Shown here in pieces: positions 59,333 to 64,000 of a DNA stretch of 64,000 nucleotides; the first letter of the stretch is position 1; each line of letters opens with the position of its first letter. The stretch comes from Candidula unifasciata. Its lineage: Eukaryota; Mollusca; Gastropoda; Stylommatophora; Geomitridae. The DNA lies in contig CAJHNH020000850.1 in assembly GCA_905116865.2 (NCBI GenBank), positions 1 to 64,000 of the forward strand, given 5' to 3'. The notes beneath the pieces were generated by a model. The model was not told the origin of the DNA, made no database searches, and saw only the letters and a list, made by a program, of their open reading frames with translations. The position numbers and the translations under genes were made by a program.

Positions 59333-59703
59333 TCTCTCTCACACACACACAACACACACACAAACAAAGAGAGAAACACATAAACACACACATTACCTTG
59401 TGCTTGGAGTGTAACCTTGACCCCATGACCTCTCATATGGTCCAGAGCTGTGTTGATGTAGCTAACTGGTGCATCTTCTTCTGAAGCCTGGATAGACAGA
59501 AGAGTCAACAAATATTCAGTGGAGATCTCTCTAGGTTCAACAAAAGACAATAGCGCTGTCTGAGACTGCTCTGATATGAATCCCTGTCTTCCCTAACGTT
59601 CAGCAGAGTCGCTAGAACCCTGACTTCGTCACACAGTAATGATGATATGTTCTGCCCCAGCAACACTGCAGCGTCTGTTAGTGTCGGCACATCTGACACC
59701 AAC
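31232..59703 (-). CDS. large coiled-coil protein with calponin-homology-like N-terminal part (multi-exon, 5'-incomplete)
   Basis: Exons on the - strand, 5' to 3': 59703-59397, 54991-54883, 53981-53912, a doubtful one near 51505-51342, 51087-51014, 48019-47947, 46005-42862, 40023-39856, 36531-35675, 33809-33546, 31796-31722 and 31328-31232. From 48019 onward every junction keeps phase. About 1,800 codons are recovered. The N-terminal exons show a CH-like pattern (LLLEWCQEVL, then SHGNWLVKLLEIAV, and further on EGTVDENGLMIFLSLL, like the C-terminal part of an actin-binding CH domain). The middle is Ser/Arg-rich and probably disordered. The last third begins with a coiled coil of about 190 residues. 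This architecture suggests a cytoskeletal, centrosomal or ciliary scaffold, but I do not recognise a named family and the CH call is tentative. Confidence 0.8.
31329..31721 (-). other. last intron of the - strand gene
   Basis: Mostly unique. Three to four degenerate GATGATGTCACAGTGATGTA-like units of about 38-42 bp lie at 31490-31640. Confidence 0.6.
31722..31796 (-). CDS. 75-bp exon of the coiled-coil gene
   Basis: The acceptor is GTGCTCTACAG and the donor is CCAG/GTAAGT. It is phase 2 at both ends and encodes SESEAGDTGINSS then MSSRSSFEHFVA, a Ser-rich low-complexity segment. Confidence 0.85.
31797..32394. other. intronic sequence with homopolymers
   Basis: AT-rich, with no gene. A C-run of about 20 bases lies at 32365-32385, preceded by ACCCCCCTATT. 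Confidence 0.5.
32395..32645. repeat. ~27-bp minisatellite, left part
   Basis: Units around GATAGAAGTGTTACAAGAAG plus ATAAAAT, degenerate. The same family resumes at 33123 after a LINE insertion. Confidence 0.8.
32646..33122 (-). mobile_element. 5'-truncated LINE 3' end inserted into the ~27-bp array
   Basis: The - strand frame 32929-32651 has LIWTPQGKDLVGRPRETLRR and WRVMTSALCAAFDTRG, the usual C-terminal tail of LINE ORF2 proteins. Upstream, at 33120-32935, broken C-terminal RT sequence follows. A (CTAA)n 3' tail is read at 32646-32661 on the - strand. TAGAAGTATTA flanks both sides (32635-32645 and 33123-33133), consistent with a target-site duplication, though the array unit itself contains a similar word. 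Confidence 0.8.
33123..33310. repeat. ~27-bp minisatellite, right part
   Basis: Continuation of the 32395-32645 array on the other side of the LINE insertion. Confidence 0.8.
33546..33809 (-). CDS. 264-bp exon of the coiled-coil gene
   Basis: The acceptor is AAATTTTTCAG and the donor is TTTCAG/GTAATT. It enters and leaves in phase 2. It encodes KSNVYKSTPVSTSEGRNSKN, then a charged helical segment with DDKERSQAFENKRRSLYSK and ARTIQEELDQGDHW. It is an ordinary coding exon with no repeats inside. Confidence 0.88.
34020..34265 (+). mobile_element. LINE 3' tail fragment, + strand
   Basis: The + strand gives EKSGRGRPRKNWIQNLTGW, SLRHATTMSITSDCQKYW and a terminal (GAT)n tract at 34239-34252, matching the end of RTE-type LINEs. 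It is intronic in the - strand gene and antisense to it. The 5' boundary is uncertain. Confidence 0.75.
34270..35025. repeat. 23-bp minisatellite, ~33 copies
   Basis: Units of 23 bp: GATGTTGTGTCTACATACTG then TCA, with CATGCTG and GTATCTAC variants and a few 20-bp units lacking GTG. Because 23 is not a multiple of three, all three + frames stay open with a Cys-rich artefact translation. It begins right after the (GAT)n tail of the LINE fragment. Confidence 0.95.
35030..35674. other. intronic sequence
   Basis: Unique. The 29-bp stretch with TACCTCTACACACAACTATC is duplicated at about 35270-35330. No gene. Confidence 0.5.
35675..36531 (-). CDS. 857-bp exon: coiled coil then Ser/Pro/His-rich region
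   Basis: The acceptor is GTAACCCCCAG and the donor is CTCAG/GTTAGT. It enters in phase 0 and leaves in phase 2. Residues 1-75 continue the coiled coil (ELLTHKQTKTVDTMDGLRKC, RQERQELFEELATFKD, REIINNFQEK). The remainder is basic, Ser/Pro-rich and probably disordered (SPGRLDHSRSPGRYRSVV, SRRERLVTLDKSKSPSY). It has no internal stops over 285 codons. Confidence 0.92.
36640..37375. repeat. 26-bp minisatellite
   Basis: About 27 copies of GAGAGGTTGGTGTTGAGACT plus ACAGGT, moderately diverged, in the intron upstream of the 36531 acceptor (- strand sense). Confidence 0.9.
37380..38510 (-). mobile_element. LINE fragment: endonuclease piece joined to 3' tail
   Basis: The - strand frame 38102-37905 contains IISGDFNARAGIER and GLRNERGETLVM, the endonuclease GDFNA block and following strand. 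At about 37900-37390 the sequence resembles the C-terminal tail of an RTE-type LINE, ending in a GATGATGATGATAC 3' tract near 37380-37395. The RT domain between them is missing, so this is an internally deleted copy or two adjacent fragments. Stops are frequent. Confidence 0.72.
38511..38870. other. intronic sequence, probable old interspersed repeat
   Basis: No coding feature. The stretch 38480-38780 may belong to the 5' part of the adjacent LINE. Confidence 0.35.
38875..38978. repeat. 15-bp minisatellite
   Basis: Seven copies of TGGTAGTATGGAGGG, nearly identical. Confidence 0.95.
39040..39855. repeat. 18-bp minisatellite derived from the exon donor junction, ~45 copies
   Basis: Read on the gene's strand the unit is CTCAGAGAGGTAGGTGCC. 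The exon ends CTCAGAGAG and the intron begins GTAGGTGCT, so the authentic junction is itself unit one and every further unit repeats a good 5' splice site GAG/GTAGGT. Over the first part of the intron (39855 to about 39700) the units stay open and in frame with the exon, encoding variations of REVGAL; a stop follows near 39700. Confidence 0.95.
39856..40023 (-). CDS. 168-bp coiled-coil exon with array-forming donor
   Basis: The acceptor is CTTTCTCAACAG and the donor is GAGAG/GTAGGT. It is phase 0 at both ends, 56 codons: METQTQQLQQQLHHTAVLLE, SQTQIDDLKAENWKLESRL, CVEQDNSDLRE. Heptad-like spacing continues from the upstream exon and into the downstream exon, which begins EVELLTHK. Confidence 0.92.
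40130..41820. repeat. ~30-bp minisatellite, ~55 copies, with higher-order repeats
   Basis: Units of about 30 bp: GAACATCTGATATAAGAGAT then CCCAACAAAT. A block of about 391 bp is duplicated: the marker CCAAACTTCAATAAATGAAC occurs at 40391 and 40782. A second block of about 275 bp is duplicated between 41.16 and 41.56 kb. Long - strand frames (up to 252 codons) are artefacts. Confidence 0.92.
41945..42490. repeat. 16/21-bp minisatellite
   Basis: Units AACAACAGGAGATCTC (16 bp), often with an extra ATCTC or ATTTC giving 21 bp, about 30 copies. Confidence 0.95.
42630..42861. repeat. 28-bp minisatellite derived from the exon donor junction, ~8 copies
   Basis: On the gene's strand the unit is GAATTAGAGGGCAGCATTCT then TCAGGTGA. 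The end of the preceding exon, GAATTAGAGGACAGTATTCT then GCAG/GTGA, is the first copy. Several copies retain plausible donors (AGGTGAG, AGGTAAGT, AGGTTAGT), others are damaged (ATAGTTG, ATAGGGG). Confidence 0.9.
42862..46005 (-). CDS. 3,144-bp exon: disordered Ser/Arg-rich region with coding repeats, then coiled coil
   Basis: The acceptor is ACAACATCCGCAG and the donor is CTGCAG/GTGAGA. It is phase 0 at both ends and gives exactly 1,048 codons without a stop. It opens with MSSVKSKSQIPTRDGQRL; this ATG could be an internal start but sits directly after an acceptor in phase with the upstream exon. Residues ~10-50 hold a 16-residue repeat (DGQRLTSPVQDQPPTR) and residues ~65-115 a 10-residue repeat (DTASADLRRS). 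About residues 725-825 hold an 11-residue repeat DVISPTYRRDQ in nine or ten copies. The last ~95 residues form a coiled coil (VIELKQAVACVLSENDIL, ENMQLRVMLKEEQRKG). Composition is Ser/Arg/Asp-rich, so most is probably disordered. Confidence 0.93.
43530..43830 (-). repeat. 33-bp coding minisatellite, ~9 copies
   Basis: In-exon tandem repeat encoding DVISPTYRRDQ, almost identical at DNA level (GGTCTCTCCTGTACGTGGGT on the + strand), with P-for-Q, H-for-Q and I-for-T variants. It is in frame and keeps the exon open, so copy number could vary between alleles without breaking the protein. Confidence 0.95.
45670..45825 (-). repeat. 30-bp coding minisatellite
   Basis: Four to five in-frame copies encoding DTASADLRRS-like units within the large exon; the outer copies are diverged. 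Confidence 0.9.
45845..45985 (-). repeat. 48-bp coding repeat, three copies
   Basis: Three in-frame copies encoding a 16-residue unit with DGQRLTSPVQDQPPT near the start of the large exon. Confidence 0.92.
46006..47194. other. intronic sequence
   Basis: Unique sequence, no gene. The phrase AGGCTTGTAGAGACAAGAAG near 46050 and AGGCTTCTACAGAAAAGAAG near 47003 are similar, suggesting an old ~950-bp duplication. Confidence 0.5.
47195..47830. repeat. 36/39-bp minisatellite
   Basis: About 16 units: GTGTGACTTATATCATTCTG then TATGATTGTGTCTGTTGTT, with a 3-bp TGT indel giving 36 or 39 bp. Both lengths are multiples of three, so both strands show long artefact frames. Confidence 0.92.
47947..48019 (-). 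CDS. 73-bp exon: end of CH-like region
   Basis: The acceptor is TCCCTCCAG and the donor is GGAGG/GTGAGC. It enters in phase 2 and leaves in phase 0. It encodes SNDIIEGTVDENGLMIFLSL then LKRR. The TVDE...LM.FLSLL pattern resembles the last helix of actin-binding CH domains (where DE..VM.YLS is common). Confidence 0.8.
48230..48405. repeat. ~54-bp repeat, three copies
   Basis: Three units containing CACAGTCACCTCCCTGGGAC and AAACTTCTCTGAGCTGTCCT. Confidence 0.92.
48655..49612. repeat. 14/22-bp composite minisatellite
   Basis: Mixture of 14-bp units TACTGCACCTCAAA and 22-bp units CAGTGCAATACTGCACCTCA plus AA; the 22-mer is the 14-mer with an extra GTGCAATA-type module. It is intronic. Confidence 0.92.
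49640..50905. repeat. 28-bp minisatellite, ~45 copies
   Basis: Units TGAAAACAGCTGAGGCCCTC then TGTGTGAG, highly regular. The last eight copies share a GATTAGG variant and form a homogeneous sub-block (50680-50880). Confidence 0.96.
51014..51087 (-). CDS. ~74-bp exon of CH-like region
   Basis: The donor ATTAA/GTAAGA ends the exon in phase 2, matching the 48019 exon. The acceptor may be TTTTTATAG before 51087 (phase 0) or CCTGCAG before 51074 (phase 1). It encodes KPADIECLLGEIEHQYQIKR then GIIK. Confidence 0.7.
51255..51375. repeat. CTGC/CTGT tetranucleotide microsatellite
   Basis: Interrupted (CTGC)n/(CTGT)n tract on the + strand; on the - strand it contains several CAGGTAG donors next to the candidate exon at 51342-51505. 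Confidence 0.92.
51342..51505 (-). CDS. candidate exon of the coiled-coil gene (doubtful)
   Basis: After the acceptor CCTGTTCACAG the - strand encodes VFGEGGGFISASSASV, NKDSFREILRATAGAVIDLT and RMQ, which looks coding, then runs into the tetranucleotide tract where CAG/GTAGAC could be the donor. Its entry phase does not match the upstream exon's phase-0 end, so a missing exon, another acceptor or an indel must be assumed. Confidence 0.4.
51565..52285. repeat. 54-bp minisatellite, ~13 copies
   Basis: Units containing GTTAGGTAGGTAGGTGAGAG, TTTCTGACCTAAGCTCACAT and ATCACTAGACACGA, nearly identical. 54 is a multiple of three and gives a 231-codon artefact frame on the - strand. Confidence 0.96.
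52310..52545. repeat. ~25-bp degenerate minisatellite
   Basis: About eight units around TCTGATATATATTCTAGATT plus ATACC. Confidence 0.8.
52785..53632. repeat. 60-bp minisatellite, 14 copies
   Basis: Exactly 60-bp units: GATGTCTGAAGGTGACTGAC, CCCAAGGTCCACACCAAAGA, TATAGCTGGTTACACAGGTT. Copies alternate between GGTTCACAGG, GGTACACAGG and GTTACACAGG variants, suggesting duplication of multi-unit blocks. Confidence 0.96.
53912..53981 (-). CDS. 70-bp exon of CH-like region with array-forming acceptor
   Basis: The acceptor is CTTCTCATCCAACAG and the donor is TCTCAG/GTAAAC. It enters in phase 2 and leaves in phase 0. It encodes LSHGNWLVKLLEIAVQNSMQ then PSQ. The HGNWLVKLLEIAV segment resembles the DG..L..LLE helix of CH domains with the Asp-Gly changed. 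Confidence 0.8.
53982..54325. repeat. ~30-31-bp minisatellite derived from the exon acceptor junction, ~11 copies
   Basis: On the gene's strand units read AACATTTCTTCTCATCCAAC then AGTCTGTCTCA. The true acceptor ATGTCTTCTCATCCAACAG/TCTTTCTC is the downstream-most unit, so the array multiplies a pyrimidine tract plus AG and the first exon bases. Several copies keep CAACAG, others have CAACAA or CAAAGT. Confidence 0.85.
54530..54830. repeat. ~36-48-bp degenerate repeat
   Basis: Six copies containing AATACATCATCTACACCTGT and AGCTAAACATTAACTA. Confidence 0.85.
54883..54991 (-). CDS. 109-bp exon: start of CH-like motif
   Basis: The acceptor is CCTGTATCACATACAG and the donor is TTCCAC/GTGAGT. It enters in phase 1 and leaves in phase 2. 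It encodes ESVQNRSAGEGKRLLLEWCQ then EVLNTTFDPSDQLTS. GKRLLLEWCQ resembles the first helix of CH domains (LL.WCQ). Confidence 0.82.
55020..56835. repeat. 27-bp minisatellite, ~65 copies, with higher-order repeats
   Basis: Units of 27 bp: AAACAGAGAGCACATGGGCA then TTACAGT, with ATGAGCA, ATGGTCA and shortened AGGGCA variants. A block of roughly 480 bp is duplicated: the marker ATTACAGTGAACAGAGAG occurs near 55750 and 56230. Open frames on both strands are artefacts. Confidence 0.96.
56836..57930 (-). mobile_element. LINE 3' part with (GAA)n tail, interrupted by a SINE
   Basis: The - strand frame 57806-57393 has the RT box LEYADDIDIFGENE and MGLVINQDKTEYIIITRQ. After a SINE-sized interruption, LKLLGHIERI and the tail MNGRRPLGRPRRRWGDSVQT follow at about 57107-56888. 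The 3' end is a (GAA)n tract at 56836-56867 (TTC on the + strand) that abuts the 27-bp array. 5'-truncated and frameshifted. Confidence 0.82.
57107..57385 (+). mobile_element. tRNA-derived SINE nested in the LINE
   Basis: Positions 57114-57180 look tRNA-like: TCCCCATGGTGTAACGGCTA carries an A-box-like TGGTGTAACGG, and GGTTTGCTCCCTGGGGA carries a B-box-like GGTTTGCTCC and pairs with the 5' TCCCCA as an acceptor stem. A body of about 200 bp and a T-rich end follow near 57380. No clean target-site duplication was found. Confidence 0.72.
57931..58290. other. intronic sequence
   Basis: Three or four degenerate AAGTCAGACAAACA units at 57890-58080; otherwise unique. Confidence 0.5.
58300..58515. 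repeat. ~20-22-bp degenerate minisatellite
   Basis: About nine units around AACAAGGACAGAGATTACAT plus GG. Confidence 0.8.
58516..58785. other. intronic sequence
   Basis: Unique, no gene; short C-rich run near 58609-58625. Confidence 0.5.
58786..59215. repeat. ~41-bp minisatellite
   Basis: About ten units: GATGTGGACACTTGAAGACA then AGATGTCTGACAGATGTGGAA, degenerate. Confidence 0.88.
59256..59396. repeat. (CT)n and (CA)n microsatellites next to a splice donor
   Basis: A nearly perfect (CT)n tract at about 59258-59340, then (CA)n-like sequence to 59390. On the gene's strand this puts TGTG- then GAGA-rich sequence within the first 140 bases of the intron after the donor at 59396. Confidence 0.95.
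59397..59703 (-). CDS. 5'-most recognised exon of the coiled-coil gene, with an apparent one-base frameshift
   Basis: The donor is CACAAG/GTAATG at 59396, phase 1, matching the 54991 exon. The sequence reads VSDVPTLTDAAVLLGQNISS and SLLCDEVRVLATLLNVRED in one frame from 59703, then SQTALLSFVEPREISTEYLL and VSYINTALDHMRGHGVKVTL in another. The switch falls at a GGG run near 59582-59584 (CCC on +), so a homopolymer error in the assembly or a real disabling mutation is likely; a very short intron is unlikely. The acceptor near 59704 is weak, so the upstream edge is uncertain. Confidence 0.65.
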
Positions 59704-59771
59704 CTTATTCATTTACTTCATGTTTGCAAGCTTCCAGATTTTTCCTGAACTAATATGTTTCACTAATTTTT

Positions 59772-60035
59772 TACTGTGACAGAGACTGGCATGTTGTGAC
59801 AGAGACTTGTATGTTGTGACAGAGACTGACATGTTGTGACAGAGACTGGCATGTTGTGACAGAGACTGACATGTTGTGACAGAGACTGGCATGTTGTGAC
59901 AGAGACTGGCATGTTGTGACAGGGACTGGCATGCTGTGACAGAGACTGACATGTTGTGACAGAGACTGGCATGTTGTGACAGAGACTGGCATGTTGTGAC
60001 AGAGACTGGCATGTTGTGACAGAGACTGGCATGTT
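59772..60035. repeat. 20-bp minisatellite, ~13 copies
   Basis: Units GTTGTGACAGAGACTGGCAT, nearly identical (TGACAT and TTGTAT variants). Confidence 0.96.
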
Positions 60036-60420
60036 GTGTGATTTCGACTGGCATGGGAACGGAACGGTTAGGAGGCTTCATTAGCAGTGAATTGGAACTT
60101 TGACTGATGACTATGGTCACATAAGATGGGGAAAGGGGAGGGGAGAATGGACGACCAGGGGAACAGACGATCAGTCATCTAGTTGAAGGTATGACTAGTT
60201 GATTAGATGCATTTGCACAAATACAATAAGAAGAACGAACAAACAAACAAACGACCTAACAAACATTTTTTTCAAAGGGTCAAAAAATTGGGCATACAGG
60301 CCCGTCTTACATTCGGTCCTTACAAACAGCCGTCTTTCACACTGCAGTTATATTGTATCTATAAGCATGTTAAATTCATATGCAAATTATGAATATCAAA
60401 GGGGAAAAACACAAAAGAAT
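60036..60420. other. unique sequence
   Basis: No gene, promoter or exon could be supported, although the missing 5' exons of the - strand gene should lie from here onward. Confidence 0.4.
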
Positions 60421-60880
60421 GGGTGGTAAAATGACTGCACACACTAGCGCACGCAGACACACACACACACATCCACCCACTCACTTTAAGACATATATAT
60501 ATATATATATACACACCCACATACATTAACACACACACCAACACACCCAAAAACCTCATTCACCCACATACATACCTACCTATTCACTAGTATACACACA
60601 CACTCCACATACATACACAGACAGACAGACAGATATACACATGCACACACAAACACACCACAGAAACAAACATAGACACACACACAAACACACATATGTG
60701 CACAGACATAAACACACACATACATATACATACAGACACCACAAATGCAGACACACATATACACACAAGCAAACACACACATATACATGCACAAACAAAA
60801 ACAGACGGAGACACACACACAAACACACATAGATACACGCACACAGACACACTCACAGACACACACTCACACATGCGCTT
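60420..60880. repeat. CA-rich microsatellite region
   Basis: Imperfect (CA)n with (TA)n at 60492-60510 and (ACAG)n near 60615-60632. Confidence 0.93.
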
Positions 60881-61059
60881 ATGCTCACACAACCAGAAAA
60901 GTTTCACATCTGCTGAACAATTAGAAAAGACACCGAGCAACTCAAAGTGGTCGAGTGACGAAAGTCATCCAGCGATTTAAGGTGTATCAAGGATAGTGAC
61001 TCTGCTTTGAAGAAACTTGACATGCCTAATGAAACAAAACAAGATAGTAAGAACAGGTA

Positions 61060-61250
61060 CAATCTGGTCACCAGGTCTCCTTGTGTCGTATAAAAGTCGT
61101 TTTGTGTTTTCAAAAAGTTGTCTTGTGTCTTATAAAAGTTGCCCTGCAAAAGTTGCCTTGTGTTTTTGTAAATTCGTCTTGTGTTTTCCTAATGTCTTCT
61201 TGTGTTTTTTAAAGTCACCTTGTTTTTTTTTTTTTTAAAATTCGCCTTAT
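61060..61250. repeat. ~25-bp degenerate repeat
   Basis: Seven units around CTTGTGTTTTCTAAAAGTCG, diverged. Confidence 0.75.
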
Positions 61251-62325
61251 GTCCGACTCATTGGGGACAGCCAGTGACAGATTTGTGTCATATATTGATC
61301 GAAATAAGATGTCCTAAAGGAGAAAGACGTCGACTGACTTAAGGTGTTTAAATGATAGTAGTCGATCTTACCAAGAAACTTCAGTGACCAACTTGTCAAG
61401 ACCAGTTAAAGACATGATCCGTCACTTGAGTGACTTATGCTGTACAGTGGAGAAAAACACTGAGTGAGTTCTGGCGTCCCTCTAATAGTGGTTGGTTTAC
61501 CAGGAATCCTCAGTGACCCACTTGCTTAGACCCGCAAAAAATGTGTGAAGTATCTTCAGTGACATAAGGTGTCTCAATTGAGAAAGATATCGAGCTATTT
61601 AATAAGTACCCAATTCAGTGAGCAACGTATGGAAGACATATCATATTTTAAGGAGTTTTGAGTCTAGGGGCTGACTTAGAAAGAAATATTGGTTAACGAC
61701 TCACGTAAAACCAGTGACCAACTAGAGAAGTACACTGAGCCACTTACCAGGTAACTTTTGTGAACCACTTAAAAAGACCATTGACCCAATTGTGAGGTAT
61801 AATGTGCCTCGGCTCTTGTAACCATCCTCTAACTAGTTGACTTGATGCCTTGCCAGTCTCACTAAATATTAGCCTCTAACATGGTAACATGACACCAAAC
61901 TAATTTAATCAAATGTTACTGTTTTGCTATATAAAAAAAAGTCATAGCACCATATGCTACAGTGAATACCCCAAATCAAACTAGCTGTCACATGATATAC
62001 CCACTTACTTGGCACCTGCTAATAAAATTGTGACATGACACAAACACCTTTTTCCATTTTTTTTTAAAACTCTGTATGAAGTCATGGGACTATATGTAGT
62101 GACCCTCAGTGACCTCTAAAACTCCCCATGAAAGTAGCTGACATGTTAACTTGAGCTCCTCATTGAGTTACCAGCTCCTAATATTGTACCTTGACACCCA
62201 TGTATGCACCATATGTAGTGACCCCCCTATGACCTTAAACCCTAACATGATATGTAGCTGACATAGCAACTTGACTCCCACTCTGAATCTCCAGTAACTA
62301 ACACTATGACATGACATCTGCTCCT
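61251..62325. repeat. old degenerate tandem/dispersed repeats, ~100-140-bp spacing
   Basis: Recurring phrases such as CAGTGACCAACTTG at 61260-61800, and three copies containing CACCATATGCTACAGTGA, TATATGTAGTGACCCTCAGT and CACCATATGTAGTGACCC at 61937-62240. The latter group also matches 21665-21745 and resumes at 62830. Confidence 0.65.
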
Positions 62326-62329
62326 TTAC

Positions 62330-62820
62330 AGTCTTTTTCTCTTCCACCTTGTTCCTCATCAAAGTGTCGAGGGGAGATGAAATGTTCGTTGATGAGCTCT
62401 GTCAAGAGCACTATTAAGACTGATGTTCATTTCTGTAAGGCTGTTCTTAATGCCATCACTCCATATTTTCTGAGGTCTTCCACTCGCTCTATACCCGTTG
62501 TAACGTTTTAGTGTGGCTCGCTGTGGCAGATAGCGCCAGGGCATTCTTGTTAGGTGTTCAAACCACTTCATTTGTTATTCTTTGATGACCTGTAAGACTG
62601 ACTTTATTCCTAGCATTCGTGATTTCGCATTCTGTCTTTCCTTGAGACTCCTGCAGCTCTTCTAAGGCATGTCATCTCTGTTGTCACAATTTTACGTTCA
62701 TTGGAGGATGTAAGTGCCCACGTTTGGCATTGATAGCATAGTGTTGGCTAAAAAAATTATGCTATCTATGCCAAACGTGGACTCCTTTACTGTTCTTTTT
62801 TAATTTGTTTCCTTTGTTAA
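62330..62820 (-). mobile_element. LINE 3' tail fragment interrupting the repeat array
   Basis: The - strand frame 62571-62359 has MKWFEHLTRMPWRYLPQRAT and ASGRPQKIWSDGIKNSLTEM, the tail of LINE ORF2. The host repeat resumes at about 62830, so this is an insertion. A 23-bp-arm stem-loop lies at its 5' side (62708-62774). Confidence 0.72.
62708..62774. repeat. inverted repeat, ~23-bp arms
   Basis: CCACGTTTGGCATTGATAGC-ATA is followed after about 20 bases by TATGCTATCTATGCCAAACG-TGG. The arms pair over all but one position. It could be a stem-loop in a transposon transcript or the remnant of a short inverted-repeat element. Confidence 0.8.
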
Positions 62821-62829
62821 CATTTTTAA

Positions 62830-63475
62830 TTTTTTCTTTACATAAGTCACAACACCATATGCTTAGAAGATCCTGATGACTCAGAACCCCACATGAACAG
62901 GTCCCGCTATCAAAGGGGTGAAGATGGGCCCAATAACTAACATTGATATTATCTGTCTCAAATAGCTAGCTTTGTCGCGTAAAAATGAACATAGCAAGAT
63001 TATTCAAATACAAGATTAGTCCCATATTTTGAAATTGTTTCCCTTGTTTGTGTTTTTTATGACTGTAAAGTGATGCAACCTTACCTGTGTTTTGTGGACT
63101 TATTGTGTTCACTAAGTACTGTCATTTTTTTTTTTTAATAATTATTGAAAAAATATTTTCTAAGTTACAATATATTCCACTCATTAGTTTCTATTCCTCT
63201 TACTTTAATTTAAATACTTGTATGAACAATACCTGTTAATTTTTTTGTTATTTGGACTTTATGTTCACAACCTACTTTATCCGTTATGAGGTTTTCCCCC
63301 TTTATGTTCCATGTGGAGGGAAATCCACCAGCTCCAAAGGAGGGTTAGTCATTTTTTCCTCTATATAGTATAGCCTAAAGAGCAATAAACGTCGAAAAAA
63401 TATATGGATTCATCCTTACTATACTACTGAGGCAAACAAACAAACTTTATTTTCAAAAAGTCACAAATTAGGCAA
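62830..63475. other. unique and old repeat sequence
   Basis: Begins with the dispersed repeat (CACAACACCATATGCTTAGA), then AT-rich unique sequence; no gene recognised. Confidence 0.5.
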
Positions 63476-63479
63476 TCAA

Positions 63480-64000
63480 GCAGACTTTATGAGACTACTG
63501 GGTAAAAGATGTGAGACTGCATGCGACTAGAAGAAAGGAAAAGACTACATGTGACTACACGGTAGAAGAGAAGTGACTACATGTGACTACTGGGTAGGAA
63601 AGGTGAGACAGCAAGTGAATACTGGGTAGAAGAAAAGAGACTGCATGTGACTACTGAGTAAAAGAGACGAGACTACATGTGACTACTGGGTAGAAAGCGA
63701 GAGACTACATGTGACTAATGAGCATAAAAGGAAAGACTACATGTGACTAATGGGTAGAATAAGAGACACTACATGTGACTACTGAGCAGAAGAGGAGAGA
63801 CTACATGTGACTACTGAGCAGAAGAGGAGAGACTACATGTGACTAATGTGCACAAAAGAAGAGACTACATGTGACTAATGTCTAGAAAAGGAGAGACTAC
63901 ATGTGACTACCGAGCAGAAGGGAATAGAGACTACATGTGACTAATGTGCAGAAGAGGAGAGACTATATGTTACTAATGTGCAGAAAAGGAGAGACTACAT
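63480..64000. repeat. ~30-bp minisatellite running off the window end
   Basis: Units GAGACTACATGTGACTACTG then GGTAGAAGAG, about 17 copies with ATGTGCAG and GAGCAG variants. It continues past the last base. Confidence 0.95.

Overview
The window is metazoan nuclear DNA, most likely from a mollusc (gastropod-like). Split genes with GT-AG introns, a PAN/apple-like plus C-type lectin gene, RTE-type and I/Jockey-type LINE remains, a tRNA-derived SINE and TTAGGG repeats all fit this. The species cannot be named from the sequence alone. By hand tally about 45% of the window is minisatellite (at least 25 tandem families, units mostly 13-60 bp), and most long open frames are artefacts of these arrays.

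Two protein-coding genes can be reconstructed. The first is on the + strand, roughly 4.8-22.6 kb. It is the 3' part of a secreted-type gene with four recognised exons (4832-5020, 8084-8260, 15434-15619, 22461-22585), encoding a PAN/apple-like module followed by one complete C-type lectin domain (CTLD). All its introns are phase 1 and are filled with minisatellites and LINE debris. The signal-peptide exon was not found. The second is on the - strand, 59.7-31.2 kb. It is a gene of at least eleven exons, about 1,800 codons recovered, for a cytoskeletal or centrosome-style protein: a divergent calponin-homology-like N-terminal part, a 3.1 kb single exon encoding a Ser/Arg-rich disordered region with three coding minisatellites, then a continuous coiled coil crossing three exons and a short conserved-looking C-terminus. 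Reading phase is consistent across the seven exons from 48.0 kb to the stop codon at 31.2 kb; the N-terminal part is less certain.

Layout: 0-0.84 kb, unique sequence with no recognised gene; 0.84-4.8 kb, AT-rich arrays; 4.8-22.6 kb, lectin gene with arrays and LINE fragments in its introns; 22.9-26 kb, a degenerate RTE-type LINE and a LINE RNase H fragment; 26.4-30.7 kb, intergenic arrays, including a very homogeneous 34/35-bp array; 31.2-59.7 kb, the - strand gene with an array in almost every intron; 59.7-64 kb, short-unit arrays, CA-rich DNA, a LINE tail and old dispersed repeats.

The most interesting pattern is that several intronic minisatellites appear to be tandem copies of the adjacent exon-intron junction. 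Three arrays repeat a 5' splice site (donors at 8260/8261, 39856/39855 and 42862/42861) and one repeats a 3' splice site (at 53981/53982). Each array therefore carries many decoy splice sites beside the authentic one. In the 18-bp array at 39.0-39.86 kb the decoys nearest the exon stay in frame and would add six-residue units. This is read from the sequence; splicing outcomes are inference.
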